A stretch of 60,460 nucleotides of DNA, taken from JAAYGT01 sp050252075 (GTDB taxonomy: Bacteria > Pseudomonadota > Gammaproteobacteria > Burkholderiales > Burkholderiaceae_B). The stretch is from assembly GCA_050252075.1 (NCBI GenBank), contig JBFWLP010000005.1, forward strand, positions 1 to 60,460, read 5' to 3'. A program made the position numbers and the translations under genes. Below, one piece after another: positions 6,274-15,000 of this stretch. Position 1 is the stretch's first letter. Each line of letters begins with the position of its first letter. The notes below the pieces were generated by a model. It did not search any database. It was not told where the DNA came from and saw nothing but the letters and a program-made list of their open reading frames with translations.

Positions 6274-7953
6274 TCAGGCGCTGGGCTGAGGCGGCGGGGA
6301 CAGCGCCTCGGGTACCTTTCCCAAGCCGGACAGCGCGGCGCTCAGGCTGTAACGCGGCTCAAACGAATACGCCGAAGCCATCGGCCAGGCTGTGCGATAC
6401 AGGGAGGTAGGGTATTCCTCGCGCAGTAAAGTTCCTTTTTCCAGATCAGGGAACACTGCCGACAGCAAGCGCACTTCCCCGTTCGGGATACGCCGTGCAA
6501 TATGGTGGGGGCGCAGTTCGCCCGGATGATGCAAACCTGCAGCACCCAGCAGTTCGCCAAGCGCCCGAAGCGTATTGCCATGGAAATTGGCCACACGAAC
6601 CGACTTGTCGGCAACCACCAGCGCTTTCTGCCGATGCGGATCTTGGGTGGTGACGCCGGTTGGACACAAACCGGTGTGGCAGGCCTGGGCCTGAATACAG
6701 CCCACGGCAAACATGAAGCCACGCGCACTGTTGCACCAGTCGGCCCCCAGAGCCATGATGCGCGTCATGTCGAAAGCGCTGATGATCTTTCCCGACGCCC
6801 CCAGCTTGATGTTTTCGCGCAGCCCGATTCCCACCAGTGTGTTGTGCACCAGGCGCAAGCCTTCGCGCAGCGGCGTGCCCACGTGGTCAACGAATTCGAC
6901 AGGTGCCGCCCCGGTCCCGCCTTCGGCACCGTCAACCACAATGAAGTCGGGCGTAATCCCGGTTTCCAGCATGGCTTTGGCGATCGCGAACCATTCCCAG
7001 GGATGGCCGATACACAGCTTGAACCCTATGGGCTTTCCGCCGGACAGCTCGCGCAGCCGGGCAATGAAATGCATCATTTCAACCGGCGTGCTGAAAGCAC
7101 TGTGCGTTGCCGGCGAATTGCAATCCTGCCAGGCGGGCACGCCGCGCGCTTCGGCAATTTCCGGCGTTACCTTGGCGCCGGGCAATATGCCGCCGTGGCC
7201 CGGCTTGGCCCCTTGCGAAAGTTTCAGCTCGATCATTTTCACCGAGGAATGCCGGGCCCTTTCGGTGAACTGTTCCTCGGAAAACCGCCCTTTCCCGTCG
7301 TTGCACCCGAAATAACCCGAACCGATGTTCCAGATGAGATCGCCGCCATGCTGCAAGTGATAGCGACTGATCCCCCCCTCGCCGGTGTCATGCGCAAAAC
7401 CGCCGGCCGCCGCCCCTTTGTTCAAGGCCAGCACGGCGTTGGCAGACAGGGCGCCAAAACTCATGGCCGAGATATTCAGCACCGACAACGAGTAAGGCTG
7501 GGTGCAATCGGCACCGCCCACCTGAACACGAAAGTTTGTGTCCATCACGTGTGACGGCGTCATGGAATGATTGATCCATTCGTAATCTTTCTGGTAGACG
7601 TCAATCTGGGTACCGAAGGGACGTTTGTCGATCTCCTGTTTGGCCCGCTGGTACACCAGTGAACGGGCCGCACGGGAAAAAGGTGTGGCGCTGGTGTCAT
7701 CTTCGAAGAAGTACTGGCGAAGCTCCGGACGAATGAACTCGAAGAAAAAACGTAAATTTCCCACGACCGGGTAATTGCGCCGAACGGCATGCCTGGGCTG
7801 ATAAAGATCCCAAATGCCCAGCAGCGACAAGCCCCCGAAAGCGGCCACACCCAGCCACCAGCCAGGGCTGGCGACAAGGCTTAACACGACCGAGACAGCC
7901 GTCAACACAATAACCAGGTAGAAGACCGTAAAACGGGTAAACAACGTCGTCAT
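6274..7953 (-). CDS. Membrane-anchored FMN-binding glutamate synthase family protein
   Basis: A 559-residue protein of the GltB-like family (Glu_synthase domain) without the amidotransferase domain. Residues about 8-48 hold two membrane segments; the catalytic TIM-barrel domain fills residues about 130-500. A late C-x6-C-x4-C cluster (C-I-Q-A-Q-A-C-H-T-G-L-C-P-T-G-V) matches the 3Fe-4S site of glutamate synthases. The glycine-rich V-V-D-G-A-E-G-G-T-G-A-A-P segment is the usual FMN-site signature. The ATG at 7953 is chosen; a longer open frame to 8433 is rejected because it runs antisense across the GNAT gene at 8091. The electron donor and true substrate of these stand-alone proteins are not established. 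Confidence 0.88.
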   Translation of the reverse strand: MTTLFTRFTVFYLVIVLTAVSVVLSLVASPGWWLGVAAFGGLSLLGIWDLYQPRHAVRRNYPVVGNLRFFFEFIRPELRQYFFEDDTSATPFSRAARSLVYQRAKQEIDKRPFGTQIDVYQKDYEWINHSMTPSHVMDTNFRVQVGGADCTQPYSLSVLNISAMSFGALSANAVLALNKGAAAGGFAHDTGEGGISRYHLQHGGDLIWNIGSGYFGCNDGKGRFSEEQFTERARHSSVKMIELKLSQGAKPGHGGILPGAKVTPEIAEARGVPAWQDCNSPATHSAFSTPVEMMHFIARLRELSGGKPIGFKLCIGHPWEWFAIAKAMLETGITPDFIVVDGAEGGTGAAPVEFVDHVGTPLREGLRLVHNTLVGIGLRENIKLGASGKIISAFDMTRIMALGADWCNSARGFMFAVGCIQAQACHTGLCPTGVTTQDPHRQKALVVADKSVRVANFHGNTLRALGELLGAAGLHHPGELRPHHIARRIPNGEVRLLSAVFPDLEKGTLLREEYPTSLYRTAWPMASAYSFEPRYSLSAALSGLGKVPEALSPPPQPSA

Positions 7954-8090
7954 CCAACAGCTCCCAAACGCGATCGACACGCAACCGCCCGAAAAAAGGC
8001 GACCCGCCCCCATGGGCATCGCTTCGCTCACCGATAGTAGAATGCAAACCTTACCGCAGCAAGAAACCTTGCCCCCGCAGGAGATAAAAA

Positions 8091-8522
8091 GTGACGCCAG
8101 CCATCCGGGTATCCGTTTCCAACTGGGAACACTGCCGCAACGAAGCCGTCCCCATCCGCTACCAGGTGTTCGTAGAAGAGCAGCAGGTACCCGTGGAACT
8201 TGAGCAGGATGATCACGACATCGTTTGCCGTCACGCACTGGCTCGCACCGGTGACGGCACAGCCATCGCAACAGGCCGCCTGCTGCCCGACGGACATATC
8301 GGCCGTATGGCCGTATTAACCTCCTTCCGTGGCCGGGGCATCGGCTCCCTGGTGCTGAACGCACTGGTTCAAGAGGCGCAGCGGCTAGGGTATCGCCACG
8401 TGGTGTTGTCGGCGCAATGCCATGCCCGGGCATTTTATGAAAAACACGGGTTCATCCCCCGGGGCGACACTTACCTGGAAGCCGGCATCCCGCATATTGA
8501 AATGATACTGCCATTGGTTTGA
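8091..8522 (+). CDS. GNAT-family N-acetyltransferase
   Basis: A 143-residue GNAT acyltransferase that would move an acetyl group from acetyl-CoA to an amine. The acetyl-CoA-binding motif A is clear at residues about 70-95: I-G-R-M-A-V-L-T-S-F-R-G-R-G-I-G-S. A C-terminal A-R-A-F-Y-E-K-H-G-F motif B follows. The start is GTG at 8091, with GCAGGAGA 7 bases upstream. It resembles ElaA/YjcF-like proteins of unknown substrate. It is divergent from the glutamate-synthase-like gene, with a 137-base shared promoter region. Confidence 0.9.
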   Translation: MTPAIRVSVSNWEHCRNEAVPIRYQVFVEEQQVPVELEQDDHDIVCRHALARTGDGTAIATGRLLPDGHIGRMAVLTSFRGRGIGSLVLNALVQEAQRLGYRHVVLSAQCHARAFYEKHGFIPRGDTYLEAGIPHIEMILPLV

Positions 8523-8610
8523 CAGGCGAAACCCAGCTTTCAAGCGGCTTTCAAGACAAAAACGAAATTTTCGCACAGGAAAATCAGGGTAATCGCCTAG
8601 CGTGGAAATG

Positions 8611-8640
8611 TTGACGCCTGGATTCGCGGGGGTCTATAAC
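8611..8640 (+). promoter_or_regulatory. Sigma70 promoter of the TRAP transporter operon
   Basis: TTGACG (8611-8616), an 18-base spacer, TATAAC (8635-8640): each box differs from consensus by one base. It lies 74 bases before the start codon of the binding protein gene, leaving a 5' leader of about 66 bases with no obvious riboswitch. Confidence 0.72.
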
Positions 8641-8713
8641 ATCAAGGCTTGTAAGAAACGGTAATCCGTTCGTTCTCAGTCAACAAGTCACCACAATAAG
8701 CCAGGAGACACTC

Positions 8714-9856
8714 ATGAAAAACAGTGCTGTCAACGCTATCCAATCCGCACCCGCAAAAGCCTCACGCCGCAAGTTTCTGGGCGGTGCCGCTGCCGGTACC
8801 GCCGCAGCCGTGGGCATGGGCTTTCCGTCCATTGTCAGCGCCCAGGCACCCATCAATTTCCGCTTCCAGAGCACGTGGCCGACGGTCGATATCTTCCACG
8901 AGTTCGCCCTTGATCTGGCACAGAAAATCAACGACATGACCGGCGGCGAGCTGAAAATTGAAGTGCTGCCTGCCGGCGCCGTTGTGCCTGCCTTTGCCCT
9001 GCTCGATGCCGTTTCCAAAGGCACACTCGACGGCGGCCACGGCGTCCTGGGCTACAACTACGGCAAACAAAACGCGCTGGCACTGTACTCGTCGGGCCCC
9101 GCATTCGGCATGGATGCCAATATGATCCTGGCGTGGCACAAATACGGCGGCGGGAAAGAAATGCTGGCTGAACTGTACAAGGAAATCGGCGGCAACGTCG
9201 TATCCTTCCTGTACGGCCCCATGCCCACCCAGCCTTTCGGCTGGTTCAAGAAGCCGGTCACCAAAGTCGAAGACCTGAAAGGCCTGAAGTTCCGTACCAA
9301 CGGCCTGGCCATTGATCTGTTCACCGCCATGGGTGCGGCAGTGAATGCGCTTCCCGGCGGCGAAATCGTTCCTGCGCTCGATCGCGGCCTGCTCGACGGC
9401 GCCGAATTCAACAACGCCACGTCCGACCGCCTGCTTGGCTTCCCCGATGTTTCCAAGGTGTGCATGCTGCAAAGCTTCCACCAGTCGTCGGAAACGTTTG
9501 AGGTTATCTTCAACAAAGATAAGTTCAACAGCTTGCCCGACAAAATGAAAGCCATTGTCAACAATGCCATCGAAGCCGCCTCTGCCGACATGTCCTGGAA
9601 GGCCATCGACCGCTACTCGCAAGACTACATCAAGCTGCAACAAGACGGCGTGAAATTCTACAAAACGCCCGACACCATTTTGCAGCAACAGCTGGTTCTG
9701 TGGGATCAGATCGTTGCCAAGAAATCGGAAACCAACCCCATGTTCAGCAAAATCGAAAAATCCCAGCGCGAGTTTGCCAAGCGCGCCCTGGCCTGGGACA
9801 TGGACACCAACAACAACCGCCGCATGGCCTATGTGCACTATTTCGTGAAGAAATAA
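8714..9856 (+). CDS. TRAP transporter periplasmic solute-binding protein (DctP family)
   Basis: A 380-residue binding protein of a tripartite ATP-independent periplasmic (TRAP) importer. Residues 1-44 are a twin-arginine signal peptide (S-R-R-K-F-L-G-G, then a hydrophobic run and V-S-A cleavage), so it is exported folded by the Tat system. The mature part is a DctP fold; Q-S-T-W-P and the later G-L-K-F-R-T-N-G segment, with its ligand-binding arginine, match the 2-oxo-acid-binding (TakP-like) subgroup. It is first in the dctPQM order, 131 bases ahead of the small permease gene. The ligand is probably an organic acid; its identity is not readable. Confidence 0.93.
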   Translation: MKNSAVNAIQSAPAKASRRKFLGGAAAGTAAAVGMGFPSIVSAQAPINFRFQSTWPTVDIFHEFALDLAQKINDMTGGELKIEVLPAGAVVPAFALLDAVSKGTLDGGHGVLGYNYGKQNALALYSSGPAFGMDANMILAWHKYGGGKEMLAELYKEIGGNVVSFLYGPMPTQPFGWFKKPVTKVEDLKGLKFRTNGLAIDLFTAMGAAVNALPGGEIVPALDRGLLDGAEFNNATSDRLLGFPDVSKVCMLQSFHQSSETFEVIFNKDKFNSLPDKMKAIVNNAIEAASADMSWKAIDRYSQDYIKLQQDGVKFYKTPDTILQQQLVLWDQIVAKKSETNPMFSKIEKSQREFAKRALAWDMDTNNNRRMAYVHYFVKK

Positions 9857-9987
9857 GGCACATCAGCAAAAGGCAAAAAGTCCGGCTGGCCATGAACCGG
9901 CCGGACAACGCAGCCTCTATACAGAGCGGACCGCACTAATCGCTGTGTCCGCTCTATTTGTGTTTACCCCTGTGAAGCGAAACTATC

Positions 9988-10635
9988 ATGCAGAAGTTGC
10001 TATTGACTATCGACCGCGTCAATACGCGGATCGGCCAGCTGTTTGGCTGGTTAGTGCTGGCACTCACCCTCTTTATTACCTACGAGGTGTTCGCACGCTA
10101 CGTACTGGGCAGCCCCAGGGCGTGGGCCTTTGACGCCATGAACATGATGTACGGCACATTGTTCATGATGGCCGGTGCGTACACCCTGGCCAAGAACGGC
10201 CATGTTCGCGGCGATGTCCTGTACGGCTTTTTCCCGCCACGACTGCAAGCCAGCCTTGATCTGATCTTGTACTTCCTGTTTTATTTCCCCGGCGTTATCG
10301 CGCTCGCCTGGGCCGGCTATTACTATGCCGCCGAGTCGTGGGTCATTAACGAACATTCCACCATTACCGCCGACGGCCCGCCCATTTATCCGTTCAAAGC
10401 CATTATTCCGCTGGCCGGCATAACGCTGTTGCTACAGGGCATTGTCGAGGTCGTACAGTGCATTAACTGCTTGCGCCAGGGTGAGTGGCCCAAACGCGAC
10501 GAAGACGTCGAAGAAGTCGACGTTGGCAAATTCAAGGAAATGGTTCACGCCACCGACGACGACATGCGTGCAGCCGATGAAGCCGTCGTCAACCATCAGC
10601 AGCACAAGGCGCAACAGAACGGGAGCCAAGCATGA
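9988..10635 (+). CDS. TRAP transporter small permease (DctQ family)
   Basis: A 215-residue membrane protein with four hydrophobic segments (about residues 15-37, 50-66, 88-112, 137-155), the normal DctQ topology. It links binding protein and large permease in sodium-driven TRAP import. The C-terminal 50 residues are a charged cytoplasmic tail (rich in E, D and H), longer than in many DctQ proteins. Its last four bases overlap the start of the large subunit as ATGA, so translation is coupled. Confidence 0.92.
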   Translation: MQKLLLTIDRVNTRIGQLFGWLVLALTLFITYEVFARYVLGSPRAWAFDAMNMMYGTLFMMAGAYTLAKNGHVRGDVLYGFFPPRLQASLDLILYFLFYFPGVIALAWAGYYYAAESWVINEHSTITADGPPIYPFKAIIPLAGITLLLQGIVEVVQCINCLRQGEWPKRDEDVEEVDVGKFKEMVHATDDDMRAADEAVVNHQQHKAQQNGSQA

Positions 10636-12587
10636 GAAAAGAGGTTTGGTTTGGCTTGTCCATTCTGATCGCCATCGTTATCGGCCTGGCAGTACTCATG
10701 CCGGCACCGGCCGATATTACCAATGGCCACCTGGGCCTGTTGATGCTGGCCCTGATCGTGGTCACCATCATGCTGGGCTTTCCAACCGCGTTCACGCTAA
10801 TGGGCATGGGGGTGATCTTCACGTACCTGGCCTATCGGGGCATGGGGCCGGAAGTGGCCATGAAACAAACGCTCGATCTCATGGTGCTGCGGGCATACTC
10901 CGTCATGACCAGCGACGTGCTGATCGCCGTTCCCCTGTTCATTTTCATGGGGTACCTGGTTGAACGCGCCAACCTCATCGAGAAGCTGTTCAAAAGCCTG
11001 CACCTGGCCATGGCGCGTGTTCCCGGATCCCTGGCGGTCGCCACCATCATCACCTGCGCGGTGTTCGCAACAGCAACCGGCATTGTGGGCGCGGTGGTCA
11101 CGCTCATGGGGCTTCTGGCCATGCCGGCCATGCTCAAAGCCGGCTATAGCGTACGCCTGACCGCCGGCTCCATTACAGCCGGTGGCTGTCTGGGCATCAT
11201 GATCCCGCCGTCGGTACTGCTCATTGTGTACGGAGCAGTCGCCGGTGTATCGGTCGTGAAGCTGTATGCAGGTGCCTTTTTCCCGGGTTTGATGCTGGCG
11301 GGCCTGTACGTGGTCTACGTTATGATCGTCGCAAAGATCAGCCCGAAGTCGGCCCCTCCGCTCTCCGAAGAAGAGCGGCGCGTCCCCTTGCCAGAATTTG
11401 CCATCCAGATCAAAGACACCATCAGCAACCGGGCACTGCCCGGCCTGATCGGGGCACTGAAAGGCAAGCGCAACGCCAATGTTCCCGCCGGTACAATCCT
11501 GCGCCACCTGGTAGTTGCAATGCTGCCCGCCCTGGTGTTCGCAGCCATTATGGCTTACAGCTATCAATCACTGACCAAGCCGGCTCCGGAAGAATTCAGC
11601 GGCCTGCAGCAAATGGGCTCATTCTCCAACTTCGACAGCGGTTCCTCGTTCGGCGGCGGTTTAGCCGAGCCCCCGGGTGCCGGCGGGCTGGCCGAGCCCC
11701 CCGGTGCCGGCCTGGCCGAACCGCCGGGAGCCGGCGGGCTGTCCGAACCTCCCGGTGCCGTAGCGCCCGGCGTTCAGCCCAGTGAATCCGCGAGTACCGC
11801 CGCCCAGGCACAAGCACCCGAAGAGGCCGAGCGCCCGGCGGCGCCCATGGGCTACTGGATCACTCTGGCCATCGGCCTGGCGTTGCTGGTTATTTTCTAC
11901 GCGTTCTTTACCTTTGCGCGTCTGGAAATTTTCAAGATGCTGCTCAGCTCCTTTTTCCCGCTGGCCATCATGATCCTGGCGGTGTTGGGTAGCATCGTGT
12001 TCGGCTTTGCCACCCCGTCGGAAGCTGCCGCCATGGGGGCATTCGGCGGAATTTTGCTGGCGCTGGCCTACCGCAAGCTGAATTACGCCATGTTGCGTGA
12101 ATCGGTATTCCTGGCCGCGAAAACCAGTGCCATGGTGTGCTGGCTGTTCGTGGGTTCGGCCATTTTCTCGGCGGCGTTTGCGCTGCTGGGTGGGCAGGAA
12201 ATCATTAACAACTGGGTAATCGGCATGGACCTCACTCCTATCGAGTTCCTGATCCTGTCCCAGATCGTTATTTTCCTGCTGGGCTGGCCGCTTGAATGGA
12301 CCGAGATCATTGTGATCTTCATGCCTATTTTCCTGCCCTTGCTGAATCACTACGGTGTTGATCCGTTGTTCTTCGGGCTCCTCGTGGCACTTAACCTGCA
12401 AACGGCGTTCCTGTCGCCGCCTGTGGCCATGTCGGCTTTCTATCTGAAAGGGGTGTCACCGCCGCATGTCACACTGAACCAGATATTTGCAGGCATGCTG
12501 CCATTTATGGGTATCCAGATCATTGCCATCGTGCTTATGTATCTGTTCCCGCAAATCGGTTTGTGGTTGCCCAGTGTGCTTTACTAG
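10632..12587 (+). CDS. TRAP transporter large permease (DctM family) with a long repeat-containing insert
   Basis: The ion-coupled transport subunit, 651 residues, against about 430 for a typical DctM. Residues 1-235 hold the first half of the membrane domain (G-F-P-T-A-F-T near 49-55, F-x-x-M-G-Y-L-V, and G-x-L-G-I-M-I-P-P-S near 186-194). Residues 405-651 hold the second half (F-G-F-A-T-P-S-E-A-A-A-M-G-A, 457-470). Between them is an insert of about 165 residues with one extra hydrophobic segment (about 291-310) and a proline-rich repeat stretch at 343-376. Both halves look intact, so the transporter is probably active and the insert is an accessory loop. It ends the operon, followed by a strong terminator. 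Confidence 0.92.
   Translation: MRKEVWFGLSILIAIVIGLAVLMPAPADITNGHLGLLMLALIVVTIMLGFPTAFTLMGMGVIFTYLAYRGMGPEVAMKQTLDLMVLRAYSVMTSDVLIAVPLFIFMGYLVERANLIEKLFKSLHLAMARVPGSLAVATIITCAVFATATGIVGAVVTLMGLLAMPAMLKAGYSVRLTAGSITAGGCLGIMIPPSVLLIVYGAVAGVSVVKLYAGAFFPGLMLAGLYVVYVMIVAKISPKSAPPLSEEERRVPLPEFAIQIKDTISNRALPGLIGALKGKRNANVPAGTILRHLVVAMLPALVFAAIMAYSYQSLTKPAPEEFSGLQQMGSFSNFDSGSSFGGGLAEPPGAGGLAEPPGAGLAEPPGAGGLSEPPGAVAPGVQPSESASTAAQAQAPEEAERPAAPMGYWITLAIGLALLVIFYAFFTFARLEIFKMLLSSFFPLAIMILAVLGSIVFGFATPSEAAAMGAFGGILLALAYRKLNYAMLRESVFLAAKTSAMVCWLFVGSAIFSAAFALLGGQEIINNWVIGMDLTPIEFLILSQIVIFLLGWPLEWTEIIVIFMPIFLPLLNHYGVDPLFFGLLVALNLQTAFLSPPVAMSAFYLKGVSPPHVTLNQIFAGMLPFMGIQIIAIVLMYLFPQIGLWLPSVLY
11658..11759 (+). 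repeat. In-frame GLAEPPGAG repeats inside the TRAP large subunit gene
   Basis: Residues 343-376 of the large permease are four copies of an eight- or nine-residue unit: GLAEPPGAG, GLAEPPGA, GLAEPPGAG, GLSEPPGA. The DNA copies are similar but not identical, differing at third codon positions, so the repeat is under some protein-level constraint or is not brand new. It lies in a glycine/proline-rich unstructured loop. Copy number could vary by slippage. Confidence 0.9.
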
Positions 12588-12643
12588 GGTAACGATATCA
12601 CCGGCACACCGGGCAGCCGGTGAACCGGTGAACCCATGAACCG

Positions 12644-12677
12644 ACAAGGGCAGCCTACTCAGGCTGCCCTTGTTTTA
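12644..12677 (+). terminator. Strong intrinsic terminator after the TRAP operon
   Basis: A perfect 13-bp stem (12644-12656 with 12661-12673, loop ACTC) is followed by TTTATT. It lies 56 bases after the large permease stop and just at the 3' end of the convergent permease gene (12675), so it separates the two converging transcription units. Confidence 0.92.
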
Positions 12678-14060
12678 TTCACCCTCAGGGGCAATCTGCC
12701 GACCATTTTCGACGGCGGTGCGATAGCGGGCATCCAGCCGCAAGAGCGGCAACCCGGCCATCAAAACCAGCAAGCCCAGCCATGCTCCCCACCCCGCGTA
12801 CTGGGCGCTGGCCCAGAACAAGCCCAGACAACTGAGCGCGAACAAAATCGGGGTTAAGGGAAACAAAGGCACACTGAATGCCCGGGGAGCCGATGGATGA
12901 CGGCGGCGCAACCGGATCACCGCCAATGCCGTCAGCCCCATAAACAACCAGAACACCGGCGCGGTGTAGGCCACCATCAGTTCCACGCCATTGCGCGACA
13001 ACGCACCAAATACCAACAGACCAAGCGTTATCACGCCCTGAACGAGCAGCGCCCGGCGCGGTGCGGTCGACGACTGGGTTTCAAGGCCAAACGTTCGCAG
13101 CGCCGGTACGTCACGTGCCAGGGCGGTATAAACACGGGCGCCTGTGTAGATACTGGCATTGATCGTGCCCAGGGCCGCACAACACACCAGCAGGCCAAGA
13201 AAGACGGCGGCTTTGTCACCGGCAACCAATCCCATCAACTGGGCTCCGACCGCGTTCGATTGGGCCAGCCCTTCCAGCCCGAACACGCGCAAATAAGCCA
13301 CGTTGATGATCAGGTAAAGCGCCGTGACAATAACGGTCCCCAGAACCAGCACCCGGTGCATATTGCGCGACGGCTCGCGGAGCTCGCCCGACAAATACGC
13401 CGCCTCGTTCCACCCACCGTAGGTCAGTAAAACAAATACCATCCCCATGCCCAAGGCCCCGGCCAGGCTGCCCGTGGGCAGTGTGGCCGCCGTATCAGGC
13501 ACCGTTATCGGCCCGGATGAAAGCACCAGCCCGCCAACGCTGACCGCCAGCAGCGCCAGCACGGTCACGCCCGTCAGTACACGCTGCACCCAGTACGACT
13601 CCAGATTACCCCGCATATTCAGCAGGGTGAGTGCAACGATGGCAAGCGCCGCATGTAAAGCCACGCCGTGTGCGCCCCAATGGAACAGCGCATTGGCATA
13701 TTCACCGTAAATGAAGGCCACGGCGGCGATGGCGCCGGTTTGTATGACGCTGCCCCGTGCCCAGGCGAACAACAAACCCACTCGTCGTCCCCAGGCAAGC
13801 CGCAGAAAATGGTATTCTCCCCCCGAATCCGGATAGGTGGCACCCAGCTCGGCGTAACACAAGGCCCCCAACAACATGACGACCCCTCCGGCCAGCCACA
13901 GCCCCAGGTACATCATGGGTGTTGAAGCGTGTTGCGCAACCAGTGGCGGAAAGCCGAATATACCGATACCAATCACCACACCGACAAGGACAGCCACAGC
14001 GTCTACGAGCGTGAGACCTTGCGTTCTCCCACCCTCATTGACCGACGCAGGGCTGCTCAT
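12675..14060 (-). CDS. APC-superfamily amino acid permease
   Basis: A 461-residue inner-membrane transporter with about twelve hydrophobic segments. The first carries the unwound-helix motif G-I-G-I-F-G-F-P-P (residues 31-39) typical of the amino acid-polyamine-organocation superfamily. A G-Y-A-E-L-G-like motif appears as C-Y-A-E-L-G-A-T-Y-P (68-77), and Y-G-G-W-N-E is at about 226-231. Substrate is likely an amino acid or polyamine. The start overlaps the stop of the upstream methyltransferase gene by four bases (ATGA), so the two are co-translated. Confidence 0.9.
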   Translation of the reverse strand: MSSPASVNEGGRTQGLTLVDAVAVLVGVVIGIGIFGFPPLVAQHASTPMMYLGLWLAGGVVMLLGALCYAELGATYPDSGGEYHFLRLAWGRRVGLLFAWARGSVIQTGAIAAVAFIYGEYANALFHWGAHGVALHAALAIVALTLLNMRGNLESYWVQRVLTGVTVLALLAVSVGGLVLSSGPITVPDTAATLPTGSLAGALGMGMVFVLLTYGGWNEAAYLSGELREPSRNMHRVLVLGTVIVTALYLIINVAYLRVFGLEGLAQSNAVGAQLMGLVAGDKAAVFLGLLVCCAALGTINASIYTGARVYTALARDVPALRTFGLETQSSTAPRRALLVQGVITLGLLVFGALSRNGVELMVAYTAPVFWLFMGLTALAVIRLRRRHPSAPRAFSVPLFPLTPILFALSCLGLFWASAQYAGWGAWLGLLVLMAGLPLLRLDARYRTAVENGRQIAPEGE

Positions 14061-14881
14061 TGAACCCTCGTCGCTGACCAGTTCTGGGCGGTGTCGGCGC
14101 CGCCTTGCGGCACCATGGAATCACCCTGCACACGTGCGGCATAGGGCGTAGCCTTGCCGTGGCGGCTCAGGGTGAAGCGGATACTGGCACCTTGGATGAC
14201 GCCGTTGCTTACCAGCCAGTCGTGATCCTTATGCGTGGCAGTCCCTTCAAATCGCTGGAAATTCTGGGTCAGGTTCAATGTAACGGGCCCATCCGGCCCG
14301 TCGAGCCGCCACTGACCGGCGACACGAGCCGGTACCACCCAATGATAAATATCCCGTGACCCCATTGTCTTGTGTTCGTCGGGAGACCACTCGCCCATGG
14401 TGAACTGGTGGGAAACCAGCCGGGTACCCGGCTTCAGCTGCAACAGTCTTGGCCGCAGTTTCAAGTTGACGTCGGGAAGCAAATACATGGTGATGACGTC
14501 GGCACGATCCAGATCGGTGTCGAACAAGTCTTGCACCTGGAACTTCACCTTGTCGGCCACGTTGGCCGCCTGGGCATTGGCGTTGGCTTCGTTCACCCGT
14601 TCGGGGTCGATGTCAACTCCCATGGCTCCACGCGCCTTGAAGTCACGCACGGCCGCGATGGCTATACGGCCATCGCCTGAGCCAAGGTCAATGACGTAAT
14701 CATTCGGACCGACCGACCCCATGGTCAGCATCTGGGCGACGACGTCGGGCGGAGTGGGCACATAAGGAACATCCAGTTCCACATACACGGGCTGCTGGGC
14801 ATGCGCGGGCATAAACCCGAGCACACTGCCGCTGATCGCCAGACAACCTAAAACCTGCAAACGTCGCTTCGCTAATGACAT
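14057..14881 (-). CDS. Predicted exported class I SAM-dependent methyltransferase
   Basis: A 274-residue protein. Residues 1-29 look like a Sec signal peptide (K-R-R, hydrophobic stretch, A-H-A cleavage site). The body has the SAM-binding motif I D-L-G-S-G-D-G-R-I and a following acidic V-D-I-D-P-E. Motif IV appears as the V-I-T-M-Y-L-L-P-D segment. The last 100 residues form a separate region (beta-rich by eye) starting W-R-L-D-G-P. The ATG at 14881 is preferred over an upstream one because it has CCGGAG upstream and directly starts the signal peptide. A methyltransferase outside the cytoplasm is odd because SAM is not known to be there. It is coupled to the permease gene. Substrate unknown. 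Confidence 0.82.
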   Translation of the reverse strand: MSLAKRRLQVLGCLAISGSVLGFMPAHAQQPVYVELDVPYVPTPPDVVAQMLTMGSVGPNDYVIDLGSGDGRIAIAAVRDFKARGAMGVDIDPERVNEANANAQAANVADKVKFQVQDLFDTDLDRADVITMYLLPDVNLKLRPRLLQLKPGTRLVSHQFTMGEWSPDEHKTMGSRDIYHWVVPARVAGQWRLDGPDGPVTLNLTQNFQRFEGTATHKDHDWLVSNGVIQGASIRFTLSRHGKATPYAARVQGDSMVPQGGADTAQNWSATRVQ

Positions 14882-15000
14882 GAAAATCTCCGGAGTTGGG
14901 TACAAACAAGAGCAAGTACTCTGTATACACAAACCGGACAGCATCTGACAATTAGCTGAACGTGTTTTACGTTCAATTACCACATTTACAACGAACCGCC

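Noticed and set aside
7954..8433. Upstream extension of the glutamate-synthase-like protein to 719 residues
   Set aside because: The extra 160 residues are antisense to the GNAT gene at 8091-8522 and have no conservation pattern; the membrane-segment start at 7953 is better.
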